A stretch of DNA of 64,000 nt. Source: Xylaria sp. FL1777 (lineage: Eukaryota; Ascomycota; Sordariomycetes; Xylariales; Xylariaceae). The DNA is taken from assembly GCA_022578965.1 (NCBI GenBank), contig MU400659.1:1-64000 (forward strand), written 5' to 3'. Position numbers and translations under genes: made by a program. Under the pieces are notes generated by a model. The model ran no database searches. It worked only from the letters and a program-made list of their open reading frames with translations, and was not told the DNA's origin. Shown here in pieces: positions 50,870-61,617 of this stretch. Within the stretch, counting starts at the first letter, position 1. Every line of letters starts with the position of its first letter.

Positions 50870-53290
50870 ATATAATAATAACAATTTTACAAAAGTTTTT
50901 AAATAAATTTATGTTTATTTATTTAAATAATATTTTAATTTATTTTAAAACATTAAAAAAACATAAAAAACATATAACTTAAATGTTAAAAATACTTAAA
51001 TAAGCAAAATTATAACTTAATATAAAAAAATATATATAATATATATAAAAAATTAACTTTTTAAGATTTATAATTACTTTAAAACAAATATAGATTTAAT
51101 AGTTAAAAATTAATATAATATAAAACTAAAAAATTTTTAACTTAGTTATTATTATAAATATATAATAAGCATTAAAATTTTTAAATTATGTTTAAATATT
51201 AATTTAAGACTTTAGAAAAATAGCATTTTATTTTATAAAGTATATAAAAAAAAAATATAAAAAAAAGTTTTTTTTAATTTTAAAAAAAGCTTAAAAAGCT
51301 TTTAAAGAACTAAAACTAAAAGTTATTTTTAATTTTGTAGTTAAATTACCTAATTTATAAAAAAAAAAAAGCTAAAAATAAATGCTTTAAATAATATAAT
51401 TGCAAAAATTTTAAAACAACTAAAAAACAATAAAAAATAGCACTTAATAGCTTATTATTTTAAAGCACTACAAAACGCAGTATTATAATATTTTATATAT
51501 AATAAAAAACTGCTTATAATTATTATAGCATTTAAAAAATAAAAACTGTTTTTTATAAAAACTATAGAACTAATTAAGATTTATTTAAATTATTAAAACT
51601 TAATAAAATTTATAACTATATAAAAAATTATTAAACAATATAAAAATTAAATAGTTTTTTTTTTAAGTTTAACTTTAAAATATGTTATATTAAAAAAAAA
51701 AAAAATATTTAAGCAAACATATTTAGTTAATAAAGTTAAAAAAGATTTAAAGTTTTAAAAAAAAACATTTAAGTATTACATTTTTAAAGAAATAAAAGCT
51801 TAAAAATTAAAATTATACTTAAGGACTTTATAAATATATAGCTATAATAAGCTTATAACTTAAAAAAGTTAGTAAAGCTACAAAAACATAAAAAATTAAA
51901 AAAAAACAAGCTAATATATAAACGCAAGGTTTACTTACTAAAATTTTTATAAAACAAGTTTATTAAAAAATTTTATAAATATTTATTATATAAATATTAA
52001 AAAGCAATAAAAACAATTAAACAACTACAAAAAAAATATAACTTTTTAAAACTATAAAATATAATTAAGTTTATTATAAAAAAGTATAATATTTATAATA
52101 AAGCTAAAGCAGCTTAATATAAGCTTTATAAATTGTTATAACTTATATAAATATTTAAACAAGCATAGCATATTATTGCTTAAAATTTTATTATAGCGCT
52201 ATTTTTATTAATTAATTTAGTTATAAAAATATAATATAATAAAATATAAGTTATTATTAATAAATTTACTAAGTATGCTTATTTTTTACTATTTAAAGAA
52301 AATGTAATAGCTAAATAACTTATATATGCTTTTATATGCTAATACTTAAACAAATATAAGCTATTAAAAAAAATTGTTTTAAACTAAAATAAGTTGTTTA
52401 CTTTTAAGTTTAAAACAAGTTTTTTTAAACTTATTAATGTTAAGCTTAAATTTTTAACTGCTTATTATTTATAAATAAATAAACAAACAAAAAAATTAAA
52501 CTAAATATTAAAATAATACTTACGGAGTTATATTAACTATTAATAAAATAATTAAGTAAAATTATTATTAATAGTATAAATTTTTTATAATATATTAACA
52601 AATAAAAATATAAACATATTTTTGTATAAAGCTATTTATAAATAATAAGCAACTATTAAAAAACAAAAAAAAACATTAATAAAAGCACTTGTTATTATAA
52701 CTATAGTACTTTAAGCAAAAATAATTGCAATAAAAATAAAAATGTTATAAGCTAAACTATAACTATGTTTTTAGTTTTTATAATAACGAATGTTAATATA
52801 TTATAACAAAAAGCAAACTAAAAAACTAGCTTTTAAAAAAAAAAACAAAGTTTATTTATTATAACAAAAATAAAATGTAAATATTAATATTTCTTAAATT
52901 AAAACAAAACAATTAAGCAACAAATTAAAATTTAAAAAACTTAGTTCTTTTAAAATTAAAGAAATTATTTTATTTACTAACTATAAACTGTTATTACTAA
53001 AAAACATGCAAATTTACCTTGTTTTTTATATTTTTTTACTAAAACTAATACTTATTAAAATATTTATTAAAACATAACTAGAAATAAAAACAAATTAAAA
53101 CATTTATAAAGTTAAAAATATATTAAATTTTTATTAAAACAATAATAATATTAAATATTTTATTAAATAAAACGAATATTTATATGCTAATAATACTTAG
53201 AAACTTAAGAAATACTTAAAAATTGTTGCAATAATTATAAATTAGTTTTATTGCTAATATTTTAACCGCTTAAAACTAAAAAAAAAAAGT
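50870..53290 (+). pseudogene. Remainder of the E4 pol remnant (after E5)
   Basis: RT catalytic box at 50920-50931, then RNase H, integrase and chromodomain (about 53115-53245). The first five bases are the right E5 duplication. All interruptions are of RIP type. Confidence 0.88.
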
Positions 53291-53318
53291 TAATCTTAAA
53301 AAAAACGCTTAAAAAATC

Positions 53319-53762
53319 TTAATTAAACTTAAATAAAGTAGCTTGTGCTGCTTTAGCTTGCTTTTTTTGTTGTTTTTGCTTTTTTACTAACGCTTTTTGT
53401 TTTTTTTTAATATGCTTTATTTTGTTTAATTTATTTAAAGACTAAAGCTTTTGCTAAACTATTTTAATGCTTTTTGTTTTTAAAAAACATTTTTGTATAT
53501 AAAGCTAAGCTAGCTTACTTAAAACAAAGTTAAAGCTATTTTAAGCTTGTTTTAGTTCTTTTTGAACTAAAAATAGCTATTATTTTGCTTGCTTTTTTTT
53601 TTTTTAAAAATAACAGTGCTTAAAAACTATGTTATTAATTAAGTTAATTAAAACTTCCGATTTATTGCAAAAGCAGCTAGCATACATACATTTAAAGCAA
53701 TAAAACATATTATTTATTATTTTATATATTAATAACTAATTAAAGCAACAAAAATAAGGCAT
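53319..53762 (-). pseudogene. Antisense zinc-cluster frame in E4 (444 bp)
   Basis: ATG at 53762 followed by Pro, as in E5. Cluster positions: Tyr (TAT), Cys, Tyr, Tyr, Cys, Cys. The codon two after the cluster's fifth Cys is altered too. Same length as in E2, E3 and E5 although E4 belongs to a different LTR subfamily. Confidence 0.58.
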
Positions 53763-53933
53763 AACTTTATAACTAATAAAGTTAATAAAAAAAGCAAAAA
53801 TAAGTTTTTGCTTTGTTTTTAATAAGCAGTTAATTTTTTTAATACGCTTTAACATTTTAATATGCAAAAAAAAAAAAAGAAAAAATACTTATAGGAAATT
53901 ATTAAAATAATAATTTTAAAAAAAAGAAAATAA

Positions 53934-54426
53934 TATTATAAAATTAGCATAAAAGTAGCTTTTAAAGCAACTTAATGCCTTTATATATACTTTGGAGATT
54001 TTATGCTAACTAAAGCCAAGTTATATAATAACTTATTTAGTTTATTAAGCTTATAGTAATTTAAAGCTTACTAGGCTTACAGTAATTTAAGGCTTATTAA
54101 GCTTACGGTAATTTAATGCTTACTAAATTTACGGTAATCTAAAAAGGGTTTTTACTTTTTTTACTTTTTTTTTGTTTATATAGTTAAGCATTTCCTATAT
54201 TTAGTTATTTATTTAGTTTTAGCTCTTTAGCTATTAATTTCTTTTTATAACTACTAAGCATTAATATATTTATTACTTTTAATCTTTTAAGACTTTTATT
54301 AATGCATAGTAGTAAAAGTACCCTAAAAACCTTTTTAACGAACTACCGCTAAGAATTCTATTATTACCTGTAAATTAAGACTTTAAGAGCAAACCTGTTA
54401 TATTGATGTATAATAGGTCCGTTACA
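53934..54426 (+). repeat. 3' LTR of E4
   Basis: 493 bp, ends GGTCCGTTACA, followed by AAAGT (54427-54431). Carries the same subfamily block as the 5' LTR (near 53990-54010). Confidence 0.95.
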
Positions 54427-54431
54427 AAAGT

Positions 54432-56404
54432 AAACTAACTTTTGCTTTAAAGCAAAGCAATTGCAAACCAAGCAAAACTTAAACCTATAACTTCAAAAAA
54501 AATAGCTAAGCATATATTACTGCGCTACTAAGCCATAGTTTTATATATAAATAAAAACTATATTAAAGCTAAATAAAAACATTTTTATTAATTGTTTACT
54601 ATTATAATTTATATTTTTTTATAGCTAATTATATAAATATTATTATTTAAAAACTATATTGCTTAATTTTTATTTAATATTATTGTTTTTATTATTTATG
54701 TTTTTATTTATTATATAAATATAGCTTTTTATTATTTAAACTATTTATTAATAGTTTTTAAACAAGTTTTCTTTAAGCTAGTTTTAAAGCTTTAATATAT
54801 TAATAATAGTTTATAATTTTATTTTTTGCATAATTATTAGTGTAGTTTTTTTTAATAAACAACTTTTTAAGCAAATAATATTTTTGCTTATTAAATTATT
54901 AGCTTTTTGCTTATATAGCGTTTTTATAACAATAATAATATATAATTAGCTTTAAGTTAACTTTATTATAAACTATATAAAGTAATAAATAAAAGCATTT
55001 TTAGTTAGTTTATATACTTAAATAACTTTTAAGTATTTTATCGTTTAAGTTAAATAATTACTTTAATAAAAAAATATATAGCTGCTTTTTTTTTAGTTTA
55101 TATAAAATATAAGTTTGCTTTATTTTTAGTATGTTTTAAAGATTTATATTAGCTATATTTTTGTTTGTTTTTATATATGTTAGCTTAATAGCTTTATTTT
55201 TAATAATTATAACATTAAATTATTATTATATTTATAAAATAAAAAGCTATTTAAAAATAATAATAGTTTTAAAAAAGTTTATTAATATATGCTATATTTA
55301 CATTTTTTATAATTATAACTTTAATATATACTAAATATGTTTTTTATTTATATTATAATAAATAAAATAAAAAAAACAGCTTTTTAATTTTTAGTTTTTA
55401 ATTAATTAGCTTAAGTTAAGCTAGCATTTTTTTTTTTTTTTAGTATTTATTTAATTAATAAGCTTTAAACTATTAATTAATATAATTAAAAGTATACTTT
55501 TGATTTTTTGTTAAACATTTAATAAACTTATAATATATTTATTAATATTTAAGTTTAAATTTTTTATTTATTAAAAATAACTTTTTAGTTATTATTTAAT
55601 AGTTTATATATTACTTAAACTATATTTGTTTTTATTGCTTAGTTTAACTTTTATATTATAATTAATTTTATTTTTATTTTAGCTTTATAGTTAATAAAAG
55701 TTATAATAATAGCTTAATTAAAATATATTACTATAATAGCTTTAAAATAAATTAATAAAATAACACATAAAAATTTTTTATTATTGTTTATTTATAGTAC
55801 ATTTATATAAAATATAAACTATTAATAAAAAAAGTTAATAATTTTAGCTTGTTTATTTATATAATTTTTAAATTATTAAATTTATATATATAGTAATTTT
55901 ATTTTTATAGTAAGCTTTTTTTATTTTATTAATAATATTTATAATAAGTTTTAAATAATATATTTATTATTTTTATTATTATTATTTACTTATAATTATT
56001 TATTTATTTATTAAAAGTAATATACTTTTAATAGCTTTTTAATAATTTAGCAAACATTATAAATAGTTTGTTTATTTAAGTTTTTTTTAAAAAAAATCTT
56101 AGCGTTTATTATTGCTTTATTTAGTTTATTTATATAATATTATAAGTTTAACATTAAGTTTATTATTAATTATTATTAGTTTAAGTTTATATTATTAGTT
56201 AATTATAGCTAGTTTTATATTAAAAAAATTGCGTTATAGTTTTTTGTTTTTTTTATTTTTATTTTTATTTTTTTTAAGCTATTATTTATATAGGCTTATT
56301 TTATATATAGTAGGTTTTTATAAGTTTAATTTTTAAAGCTATATAAATATTTTTATAAATTTAGCTAGTTATAAAAAAAGCAAAAAAAGCCCTAAAAAAA
56401 AAAA
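54432..56404. mobile_element. Repeat R copy 2 with its left extension
   Basis: From about 54476 the sequence is the reverse complement of repeat R copy 1 (1913-3836). It ends at the right with GCAAAAAAAGCCCT and an A run (about 56393-56404). The part left of 54476, and 38392-39024 beyond E4, have no match in copy 1, so copy 1 may be a truncated version or the left part may be another element. No target duplication could be found for this copy. Confidence 0.6.
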
Positions 56405-56850
56405 TTAGTTATATTTTTTATAATAATATAAAAAAAATATTTTTGTTTATTTAAATTAATAATATAATTAAAAAATATATTTTTTTTAATTAAATTAAGT
56501 TTATATATATTAATATAAGTTTTGTTTTTTATAGTATATTTTTTAATATAATTATATATTATTAAAAATAAAACGTTATAAATTTTAAAAACATATTAAA
56601 TATTAATTTTTTTAAATAATTAAATAGCTTAAATAATTAAAATTTTTTTAGTTTTTTTAAATTTTATAAACATTGTTTTATTATAAAGTTATTATATAAT
56701 AAAAATAAAGTATATATATTAATTAAAATAGTATATAATTTATTTAAATATATAATTTATTTATAAATTACATTATATAAATATTATAAAATATTTATTT
56801 ATAATAATTATAATAATTTAGTTAATTTTTAATTATTAAATAAATCTAAG
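56405..56850. repeat. Nearly C/G-free AT tract
   Basis: About 450 bp made almost only of A and T with TTTATAAA- and ATTAAT-like words; just a few G or C. No frame, no match to the elements to the left. It separates the Gypsy nest from the different region to the right. Confidence 0.7.
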
Positions 56851-58563
56851 CATACGCTACGACCTCTACAAGTTTTAGGGCGGGTATGCAAGAAAAGCCG
56901 AAGGTTTTCTGCTAGTTAAGTATATTTATAGTTTATAAGGGCTGCAATATGCAATAAAAAAAGCAAACCATATTATTTTATTTTAAACACTTAATGTTTG
57001 TAGTAAAATGAAGCAGTATAATTGCGCAAGATTTATTATAATACTTTAATTGCAAGAAGATAAGTTATAACTTATATATTTAAGCAATTAAGCTATATAT
57101 AAATTAAGAAATAAAACAATTAATAAAAGGGCTATCTAACAATATAAATAAAGCAACTATAACTAATTTTTATTATGTTGTTTGTAATGTTTAAGTTTAT
57201 GCTTTAAAATTTAGCGCAATACTTATACCCTTTTTTTTATTATATAATTTAGCCTAGACTTACTTTAACTAGCTAGTTAGCTTATTTAGCTACTTTACTT
57301 TACTTTAGTAAAAATAAAAGTTTTAAACTATAAAGATTAAATATATATAAAACAGTATATATTTTATGCTTTAAAAACGTTATGCATTTTGTTTTATTAA
57401 AATAAGTAAGCTAGTTAATTAAAGGTTTAAAAATGTATATTAATAAAGTTAAGCAAAGTTTGCTTTACTTTTAAAGGGTCTACTAATAAATTAAGTAGTA
57501 AGTATTTAAAGTTAAAGCTAATTTAGCTTTTCTTTAATGTTGCAATATTTGCTAATATATTTTTTTATTTTAATATGTTTTCTATAATCTATAATTATTT
57601 TATATTTTTTCTTTATTTTATTTTGCATTTAGATTTAGACTTTTCTTTAACCTTAAACGTAGTATTTATATAAGCTATTTTTATAAGGGTTATTGCTTTT
57701 TGCTTAAACTATTGCAATAGTATTTTTATTAAGCATTTATAGCTATATAGCAAAAACAAGTATTAATATTAAGTATATTTAGCAATATTAAATAAAAACA
57801 AAAAATAATATATAGCGTTAAGCGTATTAAACTTTTATATTAGTATGCTTTTATAATAAAAAGTTGCATATTTAAAATTATTACTTTTTGCTTTAAGGAA
57901 TGCTAGTATAACTTTTAGTAGTTTGCTAAACTATTTTATTTTAAAAGAGAATTTGTTGTTAAAATTACTTACTTAAAAAGTAATAAGCTTATTACTTATA
58001 AAAGCTTTGTTATGCTTAGTACTGCAAGAACTTGATTTGTTTTTGCTAAACATTATAATTATAAGTTATAAATATAATGCGGTATAAAATATAGCCGTTA
58101 ATAAAATAATTGTAATAATAGTTTATTTTAATAAAGCAGTTAGCTTTATAATTAAAAAGAAAATATGCTATTTGTATAAAATAAATAAAGTACGCACTTA
58201 TAAGCTTAGTAATAATAAAAGGTTAGTTAAATTAAGTAAAGCTAAAAAAGTAAGCATTTAGAAAAAAAATAAAATTTATAAAAAGTGCAACAAGTTTATA
58301 AACTGCAGCTAAAATTATAGTATGCTAAGTATATAAGTAAGTTTATAAGTCCTATAATTATTTATAATTATTAAAGTAAAAAGCAAGTGTATAAGTGCAA
58401 GTACTAAAATAAATAAGTTATATTTGCGTACTTTTTTTTAGTAATACTAAAGTAATACTTATTATAATTAAAGGTTGGGTTTTTTTTTAAGTATATAGAC
58501 TTTAAACTTATTAGCATGTACTTTTTATTAGCAAAGCTTATTAGGTTTATTTTTAACTTAACT
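56851..58563. other. Decayed region without recognised genes
   Basis: Richer in G and C than its left neighbour at first (56860-56930), then AT-rich again. No match to E, B, C or R elements was seen. Around 58280-58420 a + strand stretch has several Cys and Lys codons (for example Lys-Lys-Cys-Asn-Lys at about 58285), too decayed to call. Confidence 0.5.
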
Positions 58564-59115
58564 AAACTAAATCTTTATTTTTTTTAACCTGTATTATTTA
58601 ATAATATATTAAACAGAAAATATATTGCATAACAATTCTAAAGTTTATGATTTAATAAAGCTATTTATTATAAGCATTACATTTTTTTATAAACTAGATC
58701 TTTATTTTTTTTTTAGAAACGGTAGTATAGAACAATTTTAGTGTTTACAACTTAATAAAACTACACTTATTATAAGCACTACGCCTTTTTATAATCCAGA
58801 TTTTTATTCTTTTTTTAAAAACAGTAGCATAAAATAATCCTAGTATTTATAACTTAATAAAGCTATACTTACTATAGTTACTACGCCTTTTTATAAACTA
58901 GATCTTTATTTTTTTTTTAAAAACGGTAGCATAAAACAATTCTAGTGTTTATAACTTAATAAAGCTACACTTTTTATAAATACTACACTTTTTTATAGTT
59001 TAAATCTTTATTTTTTTTATTTTGCGCAATTTAACTATATACTAAAAATAGTAGCATAAAACAATATTAGTGTTTATAACTTAACGAAGCTATACTTTTT
59101 GTAAGTACTGCATTA
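58564..59115 (+). repeat. Five-unit tandem repeat, usual period about 102 bp (34 codons)
   Basis: Units start at 58564, 58691, 58793, 58895 and 58997, each with a CTAGATCTTTATT-like start and an AACTTAATAAAGCTA core. The second to fourth are spaced by 102 bp; the first (127 bp) and last (about 119 bp, with a 20-bp insert) are longer. In frame 2 the 102-bp units read as a 34-residue repeat with Asp-Leu-Tyr, Asn-Gly-Ser-Ile and Leu-Asn-Lys-Ala-Thr-Leu. This suggests a repeat-bearing protein before decay. Confidence 0.8.
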
Positions 59116-59220
59116 TTTTAGCAAGTTATAATAGCTTTAGCTTATTATATTACCTAAAAACTAAGATTTATGTATTAATATTTAGAAGCTTTAACCTTTT
59201 TATAGTTTTGCTTTTTTTTT

Positions 59221-60252
59221 TTTTACTTTAATAAAAACTAATATTTAACTTTTTATTTTTAGACTTAAGCTATAGCAGACTTTTTTTAGTGCTTTTTACG
59301 TAACTATATTTGGTATATGATTTTAAAACTAAATGCAAATCTTAATAAAGAGATAAAACTATTATATAATAAGTTTAATAAGTTTTGCTTTATTAAAACG
59401 CAGATATATAAAGGTTTTTAATTTATAACTAAAAATACTTGAACTTATATAAAGAATAAAGAACTTTTTTTTATAAACGCTAATTAGTAACTAAGCAAAG
59501 GATTTAGTAACTAGGTTTTAAGAAAATTTAAGCTATATTAACCTTTATGCTATGTTATAATTCTGGTTTTTTTAAGTAGATTTTGGTTTGCTGTTATTTA
59601 TAACTATACTTCTTTTTTTGCTATAATATTTGATTTAGAGCTATTTAGTGCAAAACAACGTATTTAAGCTTTTAAAGCTAACTTTATTACTTTTTTATAG
59701 CAGAGTTATATTTTTATATTTAAATACTATATATTTAAGTAAACCAAAAGTTATAAACGAACTTAATATAAAAAGTAAGCCAATAGTTAGCATATTTTAG
59801 AATTTATTTAAGCTTACATATAAAAAGGTTATTATAATTAAACGGTTTTAAAATATTACTTTTTTTATTTTATATGCTAAGATTAATTTTAGAAATATTT
59901 AATGTTATATTATTAAGCTTAGCAAAATATTATTAAGCTAATTTTATAGCTAAAACTAAATAAGTTTAAGTTAAATTAGTACGCTAAAAAAGATGTAAAT
60001 ATGTTTAAGGAAAAACAGAAGCAATATAAAGAAAGAATTTATATACTTAATAAATTAGTGCAATATAATCCATTAGTTTTAAAAAAATATAAAAGTAAGG
60101 TTGTTAAACTTATTAATTGTGCGAAAAAAAAAGGTATATTTATAAACGTTATAAGGTTTGAAAATCTTGCTACTATTTATAAAACTTTAGTTTTTGCTAA
60201 CTTTGATTTTGCTACTATTTATAGTTATTTAAAGGATATAGTTTTTACTTAG
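59221..60252 (+). pseudogene. Decayed coding frame of unknown identity, about 340 codons
   Basis: Frame 1 can be followed from about 59221 to TAG at 60253 with only RIP-type stops; the last 91 codons (59980-60252, ATG at 60001) are fully open. Codon use is normal enough for a protein: Trp, Tyr, Cys and charged residues well spread, with an Arg/Lys-rich middle when stops are read as Gln. I do not recognise a domain. It follows the tandem repeat and precedes an integrase remnant in another frame, so it may be part of the same Gypsy-like element (gag or a linker) or an unrelated gene. It lacks RT motifs. Confidence 0.5.
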
Positions 60253-60542
60253 TAAAGTTATTAATGCTAAAAAAAGATTTATAGTTTTTTATTTTTTTTA
60301 AGGAATAATACATAAGAACTAAATATTTATAACTTAACGAATAACTTAAAAATATTACTAGAAAAGCCTTTATTAAAACGTTTATGTTATGATTGCTAGT
60401 TGCTTTAATTACTAAAAATCCATAGATAGCAAAAGAACTAAAAAACACTGTTTTAATTATTCTTTAGACTTTTTGGTTTTATAGGTTATAAATATGTAAA
60501 CTATGCTATTAAGCAACAGATTTAAAGCTATTATAAAAACAA

Positions 60543-61373
60543 AAAGTAAAATAACAACTTATTTAAAAGCTAAACTTTTAAAACATATGAATTCTTTAGT
60601 AATACTTAAGTTTATTAAAAAAAAGATTATGTTTTAACATAGAGTTTTTATTAAAATTAAGTGCAATAATAGCTTTAAGTTTAAAGAAGAAGTAAAAAAC
60701 GCAGTAAATACTTTAAAATATAAGATAAACTATAGCCTTGCTTATTATTTTTAAGCTTAAGGCTTTATTAAAAAAGGCTATAAACTAATAAAAAAGAGCT
60801 TTATATAAGTAATAAATAAAACCAGAAAAAATTAGCTAAATTACTTAAATTTAGTAGTATAAGCAGATTGCACTTTTATATGCTATTATAGCTATAGCTT
60901 ATATAAGCTAGTATATAAAAAAATGCTAATTTTACTAGTAAAAAATGTAATACTAACATAAAAAGTAATTAAATAGCAAAATAGTACTTTTTATAAGGAT
61001 TTTATTAAAGCTAAAGTTAAGCAGCTAAAACGTTATAACTAAAATGTTATAAAGGTTAAAGCAATTATAACTAAGAAAAAAAAATTAGCTATAAAAACTA
61101 AATCTTGGAAAAACGCTTATAAAATTAAGTAACTATTTAAAAAAGGCTTGCTTGTTCTTTTTTATAATACTATGCTTTTAATAAATAAGTCTAATAATAA
61201 AAAACTGCTATATTAATAAATTAGCTTTTATTAAGTTAAAAAAAAGGTTAATTATAGATAATATTAACTAGTAGAATTATTAAGAAAAAAATTAAAAAGG
61301 TTGTTTTTTGCCGAAAAATTAAAGCAATTTATATAAAATAACTAAAGGTACTAAAAGCTAAAGAATTCTGATT
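60543..61373 (+). pseudogene. Integrase remnant of a third Gypsy-type element
   Basis: Frame 2 reads as the end of an integrase: a core with Arg-Cys-Asp-Asn decayed to Lys-Cys-Asn-Asn at about 60658, the downstream Phe-Gln-Ala-Gln-Gly-Phe-Ile (Glu)-(Arg)-Gly-(His)-Lys region with the catalytic Glu near 60760, then a GDLVL-like module (Gly-Leu-Leu-Val-Leu at about 61150) and an Asn-Arg-(Ile/Leu)-Lys-like end near 61340. This is the class of integrase found in Ty3/Gypsy pol, but distinct from those of E1-E5 and B. No RT or RNase H was recognised upstream, so it is a partial copy. Confidence 0.7.
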
Positions 61374-61547
61374 TTAATGTATGAACTATTAGCATAACAG
61401 CTATTTATTAAAAAGCTAACTAAAATAATAAAGCTTTTAATAATTAAAGCTATAGCAGTTAAGCTGCAAGAAGCAAAAAAAATGTAATAAGTTATATAAG
61501 CTTTTCGAGTTTAAAAGGCTGTAGTATAGCCTTTAGCGCTTTAAACA

Positions 61548-61617
61548 TTTTAAGCGCTAAAAAATATAATAGCTTACTTTATTCTTTTTAGCTATTATAT
61601 TATAAGGCGCTTTAAAA
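61548..61617. repeat. Hairpin with 27-bp arms
   Basis: The left arm 61548-61574 (TTTTAAGCGCT...ATAATAGCT) pairs with the right arm 61590-61617 (AGCTATTATAT...GCGCTTTAAAA), with few mismatches and a 15-base loop. A further AGCGCT lies just to the left. It could be a decayed terminator or an element-end structure. Confidence 0.65.

Larger units (their letters stand above)
39025..54426 (+). mobile_element. E4, complete Gypsy chromovirus copy, split by E5
   Basis: E4 has 493-bp LTRs and AAAGT duplications; about 7.7 kb of its own after removing E5. Its LTRs carry a block (GGAGATTTTATGCTAAC) in place of GCACCTC...TGCTAGC seen in the other copies, so it is a distinct subfamily. It has the best preserved CCHC knuckle (40860-40901). 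RT box at 50920-50931 (Tyr-Leu-Asn-Asn). Confidence 0.95.

Noticed and set aside
58280..58420. Second zinc-cluster-like Cys pattern
   Set aside because: Cys spacing does not fit Zn2Cys6 or CCHC, and no second copy is available to correct decay.
60245..60448. 67-codon minus-strand frame
   Set aside because: Overlaps the end of the + strand decayed frame and reads as its mirror; no features of its own.
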